This document shows, piece by piece, positions 1 through 5,777 of a stretch of 5,856 nucleotides of DNA. The translations under genes were made by a program, and so were the position numbers. Under the pieces are notes generated by a model that saw only the letters and a program-made list of their open reading frames with translations, searched no databases and was not told the origin of the DNA. How positions within the stretch are numbered: position 1 is the stretch's first letter; every line of letters starts with the position of its first letter. This stretch comes from Candidatus Saccharibacteria bacterium UBA3829 (GTDB lineage Bacteria > Patescibacteriota > Saccharimonadia > Saccharimonadales > Saccharimonadaceae), in the NCBI GenBank assembly GCA_002393165.1, contig DGIF01000016.1:1-5856 (forward strand), read 5' to 3'.

Positions 1-573
1 ACCTAACGTCAAACGATAATCCTTTGCCGAGCCGCCGTCGAAAACCTCGCCGCCCTTCTTGCCGACAAAATCAATGATCACTTCGTCGCCGAGTTTCGCG
101 GCGCGCTTAGTGACTTTCTTTTCTGCAAACGAAGTTGCAAGATTGTCGAGTACACCATCAATGTCCTTTGCGGTAACTTTTGCCGGCTCGTATTTCACGC
201 CGAGCTTCTTATAGTCGCCAAGCTTCACTTCTGGCAAAACCTCCGCCGTGGCGGTGTACTCCAAAATGTCGTGCGGCACATATTTCGTCACATTAGCACC
301 TGGTAAAGCGAGCGGCTGACGAGAGTTCTCCATGAAAGCCGTGATGACAGTTTCGCGGATCGCAATGTCCGCCGTGGTGGCGTTCAAATCATTTTCTGGA
401 ATAAACTTTTTCGCCACATCGGTTGGCACCTTGCCTTTACGGAAGCCAGTAACGCTAACTTCTTTGGCAAGTCGCTCCAGGGCCTTTTCCTCAAAGCCGC
501 TTAAGTCCTTCCCGTCTAATGTGACAGTGATTTCGATCTGCGAATCGGACAATCTCTTTACTTTCGTTTTCAT
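1..573 (-). CDS. tig: Trigger factor, N-terminal part (runs off the window)
   Basis: This is the first 191 codons of trigger factor, the ribosome-bound chaperone that meets nascent chains at the peptide exit tunnel and also has peptidyl-prolyl isomerase activity. Residues 1 to about 115 form the ribosome-binding domain and carry the signature GFRKGKVP at 43-50, which contacts ribosomal protein L23 in characterised homologues. The stretch VLPEVKLGDYKKL (112-124) marks the usual transition out of that domain. GDEVIIDFVGKKGG (162-175) begins the FKBP-like isomerase domain, which is cut by the window edge. The ATG at 573 is well supported by AGAGGAG six bases upstream and by a consensus promoter. 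The gene is read in the same direction as the FAD oxidase upstream of it, but with its own promoter. The family call is very secure. The sequence resembles Saccharibacteria trigger factors from memory. Confidence 0.96.
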   Translation of the reverse strand, partial: MKTKVKRLSDSQIEITVTLDGKDLSGFEEKALERLAKEVSVTGFRKGKVPTDVAKKFIPENDLNATTADIAIRETVITAFMENSRQPLALPGANVTKYVPHDILEYTATAEVLPEVKLGDYKKLGVKYEPAKVTAKDIDGVLDNLATSFAEKKVTKRAAKLGDEVIIDFVGKKGGEVFDGGSAKDYRLTLG

Positions 574-579
574 AAAAAA

Positions 580-586
580 CTCCTCT
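580..586 (-). promoter_or_regulatory. Shine-Dalgarno site of tig
   Basis: On the minus strand the sequence reads AGAGGAG, followed by six T residues and the ATG. It is a near-perfect anti-SD match at good spacing and fixes the tig start. It stands out because the two other promoter-proximal minus-strand starts (nifS, FAD oxidase) and the ABC ATPase start lack such a site. Confidence 0.85.
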
Positions 587-596
587 AATTTGTTAA

Positions 597-625
597 ATTA
601 TATCATAGTACTACTAAAATCCCAA
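597..625 (-). promoter_or_regulatory. Promoter of tig (extended -10, sigma-70 type)
   Basis: The minus strand has TTGGGA at 625-620 (4 of 6 matches to TTGACA), a 17-bp spacer, and TATAAT at 602-597. A TG one base upstream of the -10 makes it an extended -10 element (TGaTATAAT). An A seven bases downstream, near 590, is the likely transcription start, giving a 17-nt leader that just contains the ribosome binding site. The -35 lies only four bases after the TAA of the FAD oxidase (630-632), and no hairpin terminator lies between them, so read-through from upstream may add to tig expression. Confidence 0.75.
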
Positions 626-629
626 TAAA

Positions 630-2201
630 TTAAGCGCCGTTCTTGCGGAAGTGTCGCACCGTGAAAGTGGCATCCGCGCCTAGCTTAATGTCCGGATTGA
701 GAATTCCGTACTTATCGAACGCGTTCTTGATTTCGGCGTAAAGCAACATTTCGTCTGGCGTCATCTCATCATTGGTCGCCAGCGCTTTAATGCGTCCTTC
801 TGGTGTCCCGCCGGCCAGTCTGCCGCCTTGTCGCCGAATTATATAGCTACCAGCCCGGACGAAGGCCACGCTTTTCTTATTAAAATCTTTGTCCGCCACG
901 TTAAACTTCGGTCGCAAGCTATAACATCCAGTTGCATATGAACCGTACAGCGCGAGCTCAGCGTCAATGCTAGTCTCCAGAACTTTGAGATCCTCTATGA
1001 ATTTTCCGAGGTTTTCGGCTGGAACGGTGAAATCCGTCATCAGCGGCGGCCGGTCATCGCTTTGCAATTGCCCCGCAAAATTTGCCAAGACATTGTCGAA
1101 CTCGTCCAGCTCGGGCTTATTCTTGCTGGATTCGACTAACAGCCGCGTGGTCTTTGGCAAAACGTTTCGCACGCTCTCGATCTTGCGCAGCGTCGCGCCG
1201 GCCCGACGGCTGATTTCGGCGTACACCACGAATCCGGTCTCCAGCTTGCTGATGATCTTGCCGAGCTTTTTGCCGGTTTCTTCAGTGATCTTAATGGCAC
1301 GCACATCGTAAACATTTAACCTTTGAGGCTTCATCTGGTTCACCATTTCTAAGAATTTTTGCGCCATTTCAAACTCGTCAAATGTAGCCAGGATGCGCCT
1401 AGTCGATTTTTCAATCGGCACAGCTCGGAGAATCACTTCGGTGATGATGCCTAGTGTGCCCTGGGCGCCGAAGAACAGCGGCATAAGATTTACCGAACCT
1501 TTTTGCAACGCCTTCGCGATAGTGGGGTAACCCGCTCGTCCACAGGGCGATTTGTCAAGTTCTCTGATCGTGGCTGCCTGCTTATCGCCCAACTTAATAA
1601 TCTTACTGTAAAGTTTGCCAACGGTATTTTTTTCAGCGGCTTTTTTCTTCGCCGCTCGGCCGCTCATCCGCATGGTCTGCAAAATAGATCCGTCCGCCAG
1701 CACCACTTCGATTCGTTCCACAAAATTCCCGATTCCGCCGTGCAATTTAGCATAATCATCTAGTGGGCAGTTTGAAATCAAACCACCAATAGTTTCAGAT
1801 TCGTGTCCGGCAATTGGAATGGTCAACCCATTCACGGACAATGCCGTGTTGAGTTCTCTTAGCGTAATCCCGGCCTGGACGCGCACCAACCGCTCGCGCT
1901 TATCGGCCTCCAGTAGGTTGTTGAGTTTCTCGGTCAAGATGACCATTCCACTCCCGAGATCGGCGCCAGTGGAATCAGAACCAGAACCACGCAGGGTAAT
2001 TGGCACCTTAATATCCTTAGCGGCTAGTTGTCCGCAAAAACGCACGAGCTTTTGAATATCTTCAGTCGACTCTGGCACCGCTACTAATTTAGGCTTCACA
2101 AAAAGTACTGATTGGTCGGTAGCATACTTTTCCAACATTTCCAATGAATCAAAGGCGTTACCAACAATCAGCTGATTCAAATATCGCGCAATTTTTCCCA
2201 T
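630..2201 (-). CDS. FAD-linked oxidase/dehydrogenase, GlcD/YdiJ-like, 523 aa
   Basis: This is a flavoprotein of the PCMH (vanillyl-alcohol oxidase) fold, the group containing glycolate and D-lactate dehydrogenases. The FAD domain spans about residues 36-262: a PxLVAVPEST start (37-45), the pyrophosphate loop RGSGSDSTGADLG (71-83), VQAGITLRELN (108-118), ETIGGLISN (136-144), VERIEVVLADGS (161-172) and GAQGTLGIITE (245-255). The C-terminal oxidase domain ends in the usual YGILNPDIKLG (498-508). About 60 residues (180-240, Lys-rich at first) separate the VVLADG strand from GTLGIIT. This spacing recalls the YdiJ-type subgroup, but no C-terminal Fe-S domain is present. The substrate cannot be told from sequence. 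I chose ATG 2201 over TTG 2225, because the latter lies upstream of a TATAAT and has no ribosome site. The gene follows nifU in the same direction, so a redox link to Fe-S assembly is possible but only inferred. Confidence 0.88.
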   Translation of the reverse strand: MGKIARYLNQLIVGNAFDSLEMLEKYATDQSVLFVKPKLVAVPESTEDIQKLVRFCGQLAAKDIKVPITLRGSGSDSTGADLGSGMVILTEKLNNLLEADKRERLVRVQAGITLRELNTALSVNGLTIPIAGHESETIGGLISNCPLDDYAKLHGGIGNFVERIEVVLADGSILQTMRMSGRAAKKKAAEKNTVGKLYSKIIKLGDKQAATIRELDKSPCGRAGYPTIAKALQKGSVNLMPLFFGAQGTLGIITEVILRAVPIEKSTRRILATFDEFEMAQKFLEMVNQMKPQRLNVYDVRAIKITEETGKKLGKIISKLETGFVVYAEISRRAGATLRKIESVRNVLPKTTRLLVESSKNKPELDEFDNVLANFAGQLQSDDRPPLMTDFTVPAENLGKFIEDLKVLETSIDAELALYGSYATGCYSLRPKFNVADKDFNKKSVAFVRAGSYIIRRQGGRLAGGTPEGRIKALATNDEMTPDEMLLYAEIKNAFDKYGILNPDIKLGADATFTVRHFRKNGA

Positions 2202-2211
2202 CCTGCTTATG

Positions 2212-2220
2212 ATTATAACA
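2212..2220 (-). promoter_or_regulatory. Extended -10 promoter of the FAD oxidase
   Basis: The minus strand reads TGTTATAAT at 2220-2212, a perfect extended -10. No convincing -35 is visible at 16-18 bp spacing; that position falls in the end of nifU. Ten bases (CATAAGCAGG) separate the -10 from the ATG at 2201. Initiation 7-8 bases downstream would leave a leader of only 3-4 nt, so the mRNA would be nearly leaderless. The AGCAGG touching the ATG is too close to act as a normal Shine-Dalgarno site. Confidence 0.6.
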
Positions 2221-2227
2221 CACAAAA

Positions 2228-2632
2228 TTACGATTTCGCAGTTTTTTCGCGATAATTCGTGATGGCTTCGCGTAGCGCATCGTGGCCCAGCACCGAGCAG
2301 TGGAACTTATGTTTTGGCAGATTACCAAGATAATCGTCGATCATCTTTGCATCAATCTTGAGGGCCTCGTCCAGAGTCTTACCTTTTGCGAGCTCGGACA
2401 AAGCCGAGGTTGAGGCGATCGCCGAAGCGCAGCCATAAGTTTTCCAACGAATGTCCGAGATTACGTCGTCGTCCACTTTGATATACATTTTCATTTGGTC
2501 GCCACAAACCGGATTCCCCACGATACCAACTGCGTCCGCTACGAAAGCAGCCTCATCACCCATCAAATAATTCCGCGGGTTCAAAAAATGGTCTTTAACT
2601 TTTTCCGTATAAACCCAATCTTGATTCTCCAT
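2228..2632 (-). CDS. nifU: Fe-S cluster assembly scaffold, NifU N-domain/IscU type, 134 aa
   Basis: This is the cytosolic scaffold on which [2Fe-2S] clusters are built before transfer to apoproteins. All cluster ligands of the family are present: Cys43 and Asp45 in GNPVCGD (39-45), Cys68 in YGCASAIAST (66-75), and His111-Cys112 in KFHCSVLGHDAL (109-120). The Asp next to the first Cys is the residue whose loss stabilises clusters in characterised scaffolds, so this copy should be labile and transfer-competent. The length matches stand-alone IscU-like proteins; the ferredoxin-like and C-terminal domains of full-length NifU are absent. It lacks the 18-21-residue insert typical of SufU as far as I can judge, and it retains the HCS motif. 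The start at 2632 has AAGGAG four bases upstream, overlapping the stop of the upstream cysteine desulfurase, so the pair is probably co-translated. The family call is secure; nifU or iscU as symbol is a matter of convention. Confidence 0.95.
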   Translation of the reverse strand: MENQDWVYTEKVKDHFLNPRNYLMGDEAAFVADAVGIVGNPVCGDQMKMYIKVDDDVISDIRWKTYGCASAIASTSALSELAKGKTLDEALKIDAKMIDDYLGNLPKHKFHCSVLGHDALREAITNYREKTAKS

Positions 2633-2636
2633 GGCG

Positions 2637-2642
2637 CTCCTT
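2637..2642 (-). promoter_or_regulatory. Shine-Dalgarno site of nifU overlapping the nifS stop
   Basis: The minus strand reads TAAGGAG, where TAA (2643-2641) is the nifS stop and AAGGAG is the nifU ribosome site, four bases before the ATG. A ribosome ending nifS would already cover the nifU start, which favours coupled translation of desulfurase and scaffold. Confidence 0.8.
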
Positions 2643-3783
2643 ACATTTTGATTGTACTAATTTTTTGTAAACGGTCAATAATGCCGGGCAAAACGGCCAT
2701 TACTTTTTCGATGTCCGTCGCGCTATTTTCTGGACCGAACGAGAAACGAATCGACGAATGCGCCACTTCGGCGTCACCGGTTTTGGCCATCAAAACGTGT
2801 GATGGCTTAGTGTCGCCAGCCGCGCAAGCCGAGCCGGTAGATACCACGATGCCTTCCGCGTCGAGGTAAAGCTGAATAGACTCTCCTTCGGCTGCGCGAA
2901 ATGACACATTCAAAATGTTCGGCAACGATTTGCCGCGCGTAAGGTCGGTGTTTAAACTACTTCCGGGGATTTCCCTCAAAATTCGATTTGCTAGATTGTC
3001 GCGAAGCTTGCGGACTTTCGTATCATAAATTTCCCAACTTTTCTCAGTCCACAGCTTAGATAACGCTGCGCCAAAACCGACAATGCCTACGGTATTATAG
3101 GTCCCGCCGCGCCGTTTATTTTCTTGGTTGCCGCCGATAATCAACGGCTTCAGCGGCACGCCTCGTCTTACATACAGTGCGCCAACTCCAATCGGGCCAC
3201 CAATCTTGTGCGCTGAAAAAGTAGCGTAATCCAGGCCGAGTTTTTTGACGTCGACCGGGATCTTGCCGAGTGCTTGTGTAAGGTCAGAATGCAAATACGC
3301 GCCGCGTCGTTCAGTGACCAGAGGCTTTCCCCAGTCGTTTTTGGCGTCGAAAAGCTCCGACGATTCTGGCGCCTGGCTTTTTGCCGATTTTTTCTTGATC
3401 GCCTCGAGATCTAGAATCTCGCCGGTTTCATTATTGGCCAACATATAAGAGTAAAGCTTCGGCAGCTTATCGCCATGGCATACTTTCGCTGCTTCGATGA
3501 TGGAGTGATGTTCCAGTGGCGACGTTTCGATCTGGTGCCCCTCAAAGGTCCGAATCACGGTATTGTTAGATTCGCTGGCGCCGGAGGTAAAAATAATCTC
3601 TTCCGGCTCAGCGTTGATCACTTGTGCCAGCAGCTCTCGCGCTTTTTCGACTTCATTCATCGCGAGATGACCTGGCGTGTGAAGCGCCGAAGCGTTGGCG
3701 TAGAACTTCTCCTCCGCCTCTCGCATTGCCCGCCTCGCATCGGCAATCAGCGGCGCCGTCGCCGCAAAATCCAAATACACCAT
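2641..3783 (-). CDS. nifS: Cysteine desulfurase, NifS/IscS class, 380 aa
   Basis: This PLP enzyme converts cysteine to alanine and passes persulfide sulfur to the NifU scaffold encoded just downstream. Visible active-site residues are His92 in EHHS (cofactor stacking), Asn118 in LANNETG, Asp167 and Gln170 in HSDLTQ, the Schiff-base Lys193 in SAHKIGG, and the catalytic Cys320 in the long mobile loop STGSACAAGDTKPSHVL (315-331), which makes it group I (IscS/NifS), not SufS. The N-terminus MVYLDFAATAP is typical, so ATG 3783 is chosen; an in-frame extension to 3855 would run through the intergenic promoters into the divergent gene. The spacing is odd: His92 to Asn118 is about 25 residues shorter than in E. 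coli IscS, and Asn118 to Asp167 about 24 longer, with a hydrophilic insert at about 133-160. No Shine-Dalgarno site precedes the ATG. The function is very likely intact, since all key residues remain. Confidence 0.95.
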   Translation of the reverse strand: MVYLDFAATAPLIADARRAMREAEEKFYANASALHTPGHLAMNEVEKARELLAQVINAEPEEIIFTSGASESNNTVIRTFEGHQIETSPLEHHSIIEAAKVCHGDKLPKLYSYMLANNETGEILDLEAIKKKSAKSQAPESSELFDAKNDWGKPLVTERRGAYLHSDLTQALGKIPVDVKKLGLDYATFSAHKIGGPIGVGALYVRRGVPLKPLIIGGNQENKRRGGTYNTVGIVGFGAALSKLWTEKSWEIYDTKVRKLRDNLANRILREIPGSSLNTDLTRGKSLPNILNVSFRAAEGESIQLYLDAEGIVVSTGSACAAGDTKPSHVLMAKTGDAEVAHSSIRFSFGPENSATDIEKVMAVLPGIIDRLQKISTIKM

Positions 3784-3792
3784 AATATCTAA

Positions 3793-3798
3793 ATTATA
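3793..3798 (-). promoter_or_regulatory. -10 element of the nifS promoter
   Basis: The minus strand has a perfect TATAAT at 3798-3793, nine bases (TTAGATATT) before the nifS ATG at 3783. There is no TG extension, and the expected -35 position (TAGCAT, 3821-3816) is poor and overlaps the opposite promoter. Initiation seven bases downstream, at A3786, would leave a 3-nt leader. This is the only promoter I can see for the nifS-nifU unit. Confidence 0.6.
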
Positions 3799-3816
3799 CT
3801 CTACTATCGAAAGTAA

Positions 3817-3825
3817 TGCTATAAT
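3817..3825 (+). promoter_or_regulatory. Extended -10 promoter of the ABC operon
   Basis: The plus strand reads TGCTATAAT at 3817-3825, a perfect extended -10. Six bases (GAAGCT) follow before the ATG at 3832, so the A of the ATG sits at the usual +1 distance and the mRNA should be exactly leaderless. The 17-bp-spaced -35 position (TACTCT, 3797-3802) is weak and overlaps the nifS -10 on the other strand. Confidence 0.7.
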
Positions 3826-3831
3826 GAAGCT

Positions 3832-4551
3832 ATGAATATAGTTGATATTAACCACTTTAAAATGTCCTTTGGCGGCAAGACTGTGATCAAAGACTTATCG
3901 TTCACCGTTAAAAAAGGTGAAATCTTCGGGTTGCTCGGCGCTAATGGTTCCGGGAAAACCACTACGGTACGAGCCTTGCTCGGCCTTTACCAGCCGACCG
4001 CCGGCGAATTGCTTGTTGACGGCAAAAAGTATAATTCCGAAGATTCGTCCATAACGATCGGTTATCTACCGGAAGAGCGCGGGCTCTATCGTAAAGAAAA
4101 TGTCATCGACACCATGATTTATTTCGGCGAGCTTAAAGGATTGAAGAACCCGCGTGCCTGGAGCGAAAAATATCTCAAGCGGGTCGGGCTTTTCGATAAA
4201 ATCAACGAAAAAGTCGAAAAACTATCCGGCGGCCAGCAACAAAAAATCCAGCTCGGTATCACTATCATGAACGACCCAAAGCTTTTGATTCTAGACGAGC
4301 CCACTAAGGGTTTTGATCCGATGAATCGCCGGCTGCTCATGGAAATCATTGAAGAGCTTCACCAAAAAGGTGCCGCCATTATTATGATTACGCACTATAT
4401 GGATGAAGTTGAGCGACTCTGCGACCGCGCTCTGCTGCTCAAAGACGGCACCGCTCGCGCTTACGGCACAATCGCTGAAATTAAAAAAGAATTTGGCGGC
4501 AAAAGCCTCGACCAAATTTTCGTAGATGTTTATGGGGAAAACTATGAATAA
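3832..4551 (+). CDS. ABC-2 type exporter ATP-binding protein (NatA/YhaQ-like), 239 aa
   Basis: This is the cytoplasmic ATPase of an ABC-2 type exporter. It shows Walker A GANGSGKTT (36-44), the Q-loop region GYLPEERGLY (77-86), signature LSGGQ (131-135), Walker B LLILDEP with catalytic Glu156 (151-157), the D-loop around GFDP (160-163) and the switch His188 in ITHYMDEVE. In the Q-loop the usual Gln is replaced by Glu (LPEERGLY), a form I associate with the NatA/YhaQ branch. Those proteins often carry a further C-terminal domain (DUF4162) of roughly 80 residues; here the protein ends soon after the ATPase core with SLDQIFVDVYG. The ATG at 3832 is supported by the MNIVDINHFKMSF start and by the promoter 6 bases upstream. 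It overlaps the permease gene by 8 bp, so the two are certainly partners. The substrate (Na+, peptide, drug or other) cannot be assigned. Confidence 0.94.
   Translation: MNIVDINHFKMSFGGKTVIKDLSFTVKKGEIFGLLGANGSGKTTTVRALLGLYQPTAGELLVDGKKYNSEDSSITIGYLPEERGLYRKENVIDTMIYFGELKGLKNPRAWSEKYLKRVGLFDKINEKVEKLSGGQQQKIQLGITIMNDPKLLILDEPTKGFDPMNRRLLMEIIEELHQKGAAIIMITHYMDEVERLCDRALLLKDGTARAYGTIAEIKKEFGGKSLDQIFVDVYGENYE
4534..4538 (+). promoter_or_regulatory. Weak Shine-Dalgarno site of the permease gene
   Basis: GGGGA lies five bases before the ATG at 4544, inside the end of the ATPase gene. This supports 4544 over the in-frame ATGs at 4526 and 4532. The stop/start overlap (ATGAATAA) also suggests re-initiation by ribosomes ending the ATPase gene. 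Confidence 0.5.
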
Positions 4552-5731
4552 ACACATTTTGCAAGTTGCTAAATTCGAAATCGTTCGCCAGCTCAAAAAG
4601 CCGGCCTTTTGGGCAGCGACGCTACTCATTCCTCTATTTATCGGCGTTGTCTACTTTGTCAGCTTTATTTCGGCCGCGAGTGTCGACACCGACGTGCACT
4701 TTGACGAAGAAACCAAAATCGCAATTACCGACGACGCCGGCATTTTGTCGCCCGGCGCGCCATACGTCATCAACGGCGACAAAGAATACGGCATCGAAAT
4801 GGTTAAAAACGGTGAGGCGGATCTATACTTTTACATCCCCGCCGATTTTGCCGAAAACCGGAAAGCCGAATTTTATCATATTTCCGAGGGGTTAGAAATC
4901 TTCAATACTGACAGCGGTATCCTAAAACTCATCTTGTCGCAAGATGCTACGACAAGGGTGAGCGAACTTGACGCTATCGCCCTGACCGGTGAATACGAAG
5001 TGGTTGATAATAAACTCACCAAAGACGGCGCGGACTCCAATGCGCTCGGCAAAGCCGTCATTCCCTTCGCGATTGGGATAGTGTTCTTTATGTTTATTGC
5101 ACTTTGCGGCAACCGGTTCTTGCTCACCGTGGTAGAAGAAAAAGAAAATCGCATCAGCGAGATGATTCTTACCTCAATCTCATCTAAACATTTGATTGTC
5201 GGCAAAATCATCGCTATGCTCACCCTCGGTGCCATCCAAATTGCGGCGCTTGTGATACCGGTGCTGCTCTTGGTCTTCGCTAAACGCGATGACGCTATGG
5301 TGGCGTCGATTCTCGCCATGGTCGAAATTGACCCGGTGTCGATTGCGCTGAGCGTTCTGCTTTTCATTGCCTCGGCGGTTCTATACGCCGGAGTTTGCAC
5401 CTTTGTCGGGTCGCTAGTTTCTACCGCGCGCGACGCGTCCTCGTTTATCGGCCCAGCTATCATTATCATGGTCTTCCCACTTTATTTCATGCAGATGTTT
5501 ATGACAGAGCCAAACCTCATCGTGCAACTTTTCACTTATTTCCCGCTCTCCGCCCCAGTGGCCTTGATGCTCCGAAATGGCTTTGGCACAATTAGCGTGC
5601 CGGAATTTTGCATCGGTATTGGCGTGGTCGTATTGTTTGCTGTTATCGCCATCCGCCTCGCCGTCAAAACCTTCCAAAAGAACGCCATCAACTTCAGCAT
5701 CGTGAAGCCGAAGTTTTTAAGGAAGCGCTAG
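4544..5731 (+). CDS. ABC-2 type exporter permease (NatB-like), 395 aa
   Basis: This is the membrane partner of the ATPase encoded just upstream. The topology is that of the ABC2_membrane_3/NatB family. A cytoplasmic N-terminus leads to TM1 (about 22-45), followed by an external domain of about 125 residues (46-170), and then a bundle of five hydrophobic segments at about 170-192, 222-247, 266-291, 298-320 and 352-375. The cytoplasmic stretch VVEEKENRISEMILTSIS (196-213) between TM2 and TM3 is the characteristic NatB motif, which in ABC-2 permeases forms the coupling region for the ATPase. The C-terminus is basic (KPKFLRKR), in keeping with a cytoplasmic end. The gene starts within the last codons of the ATPase gene and ends in TAG just before a hairpin. 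One ATPase plus one permease implies a homodimeric A2B2 exporter; that arrangement and the substrate are inferred. Confidence 0.92.
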   Translation: MNKHILQVAKFEIVRQLKKPAFWAATLLIPLFIGVVYFVSFISAASVDTDVHFDEETKIAITDDAGILSPGAPYVINGDKEYGIEMVKNGEADLYFYIPADFAENRKAEFYHISEGLEIFNTDSGILKLILSQDATTRVSELDAIALTGEYEVVDNKLTKDGADSNALGKAVIPFAIGIVFFMFIALCGNRFLLTVVEEKENRISEMILTSISSKHLIVGKIIAMLTLGAIQIAALVIPVLLLVFAKRDDAMVASILAMVEIDPVSIALSVLLFIASAVLYAGVCTFVGSLVSTARDASSFIGPAIIIMVFPLYFMQMFMTEPNLIVQLFTYFPLSAPVALMLRNGFGTISVPEFCIGIGVVVLFAVIAIRLAVKTFQKNAINFSIVKPKFLRKR

Positions 5732-5743
5732 GCCACAATCACT

Positions 5744-5770
5744 AAAAAAATCGGCCAGGCCGATTTGATT
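5744..5770. terminator. Bidirectional intrinsic terminator between ABC operon and tRNA-Leu
   Basis: A perfect inverted repeat at 5748-5766 (AAATCGGCC, central A, GGCCGATTT) can fold into an 8-bp stem with a 3-nt loop. On the minus strand it is followed by a seven-T run (5750-5744, three of them in the stem) and sits about 12 bases past the tRNA-Leu 3' end, a strong terminator for that transcript. On the plus strand it lies 16 bases after the permease stop, and its U tract (TTTGATTTC) is broken, so termination there should be weaker. Confidence 0.85.
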
Positions 5771-5777
5771 TCGATTA

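Noticed and set aside
332..628. A 98-codon plus-strand frame across the start of tig.
   Set aside because: It is antisense to the conserved trigger factor coding sequence and its promoter, and shows no start signals or family motifs.
1627..1646. T7 and T6 runs (A runs in the coding strand) in the oxidase gene, considered as slippage or phase-variation sites.
   Set aside because: The frame is intact, the runs encode a Lys-rich stretch, and neither fits an in-frame slippery heptamer. Runs of this length are expected by chance in such codons.
2495..2869. A 124-codon plus-strand frame opposite nifU and the end of nifS.
   Set aside because: It lies antisense to two highly conserved genes and crosses their junction; its translation matches no family.
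3475..3792. A 105-codon plus-strand frame opposite the nifS N-terminus, rich in Arg.
   Set aside because: It is a shadow of the nifS coding sequence and shows no start signals; its end runs into the nifS promoter.
3784..3855. A 24-residue N-terminal extension of nifS from a start at 3855.
   Set aside because: It would read through both divergent promoters and into the first codons of the ABC ATPase, and the family N-terminus begins at MVYLDFAATAP.
4526..4543. Upstream in-frame ATGs at 4526 and 4532 for the permease.
   Set aside because: The ATG at 4544 has GGGGA at good spacing, forms the common stop/start overlap and gives a typical NatB N-terminus.
4876..5469. A 197-codon open frame on the minus strand, antisense to the permease.
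   Set aside because: It mirrors the codon pattern of a clear membrane protein gene, has low-complexity Ser/Ile-rich sequence, no ribosome site and no recognisable domain. The permease on the plus strand explains the region.
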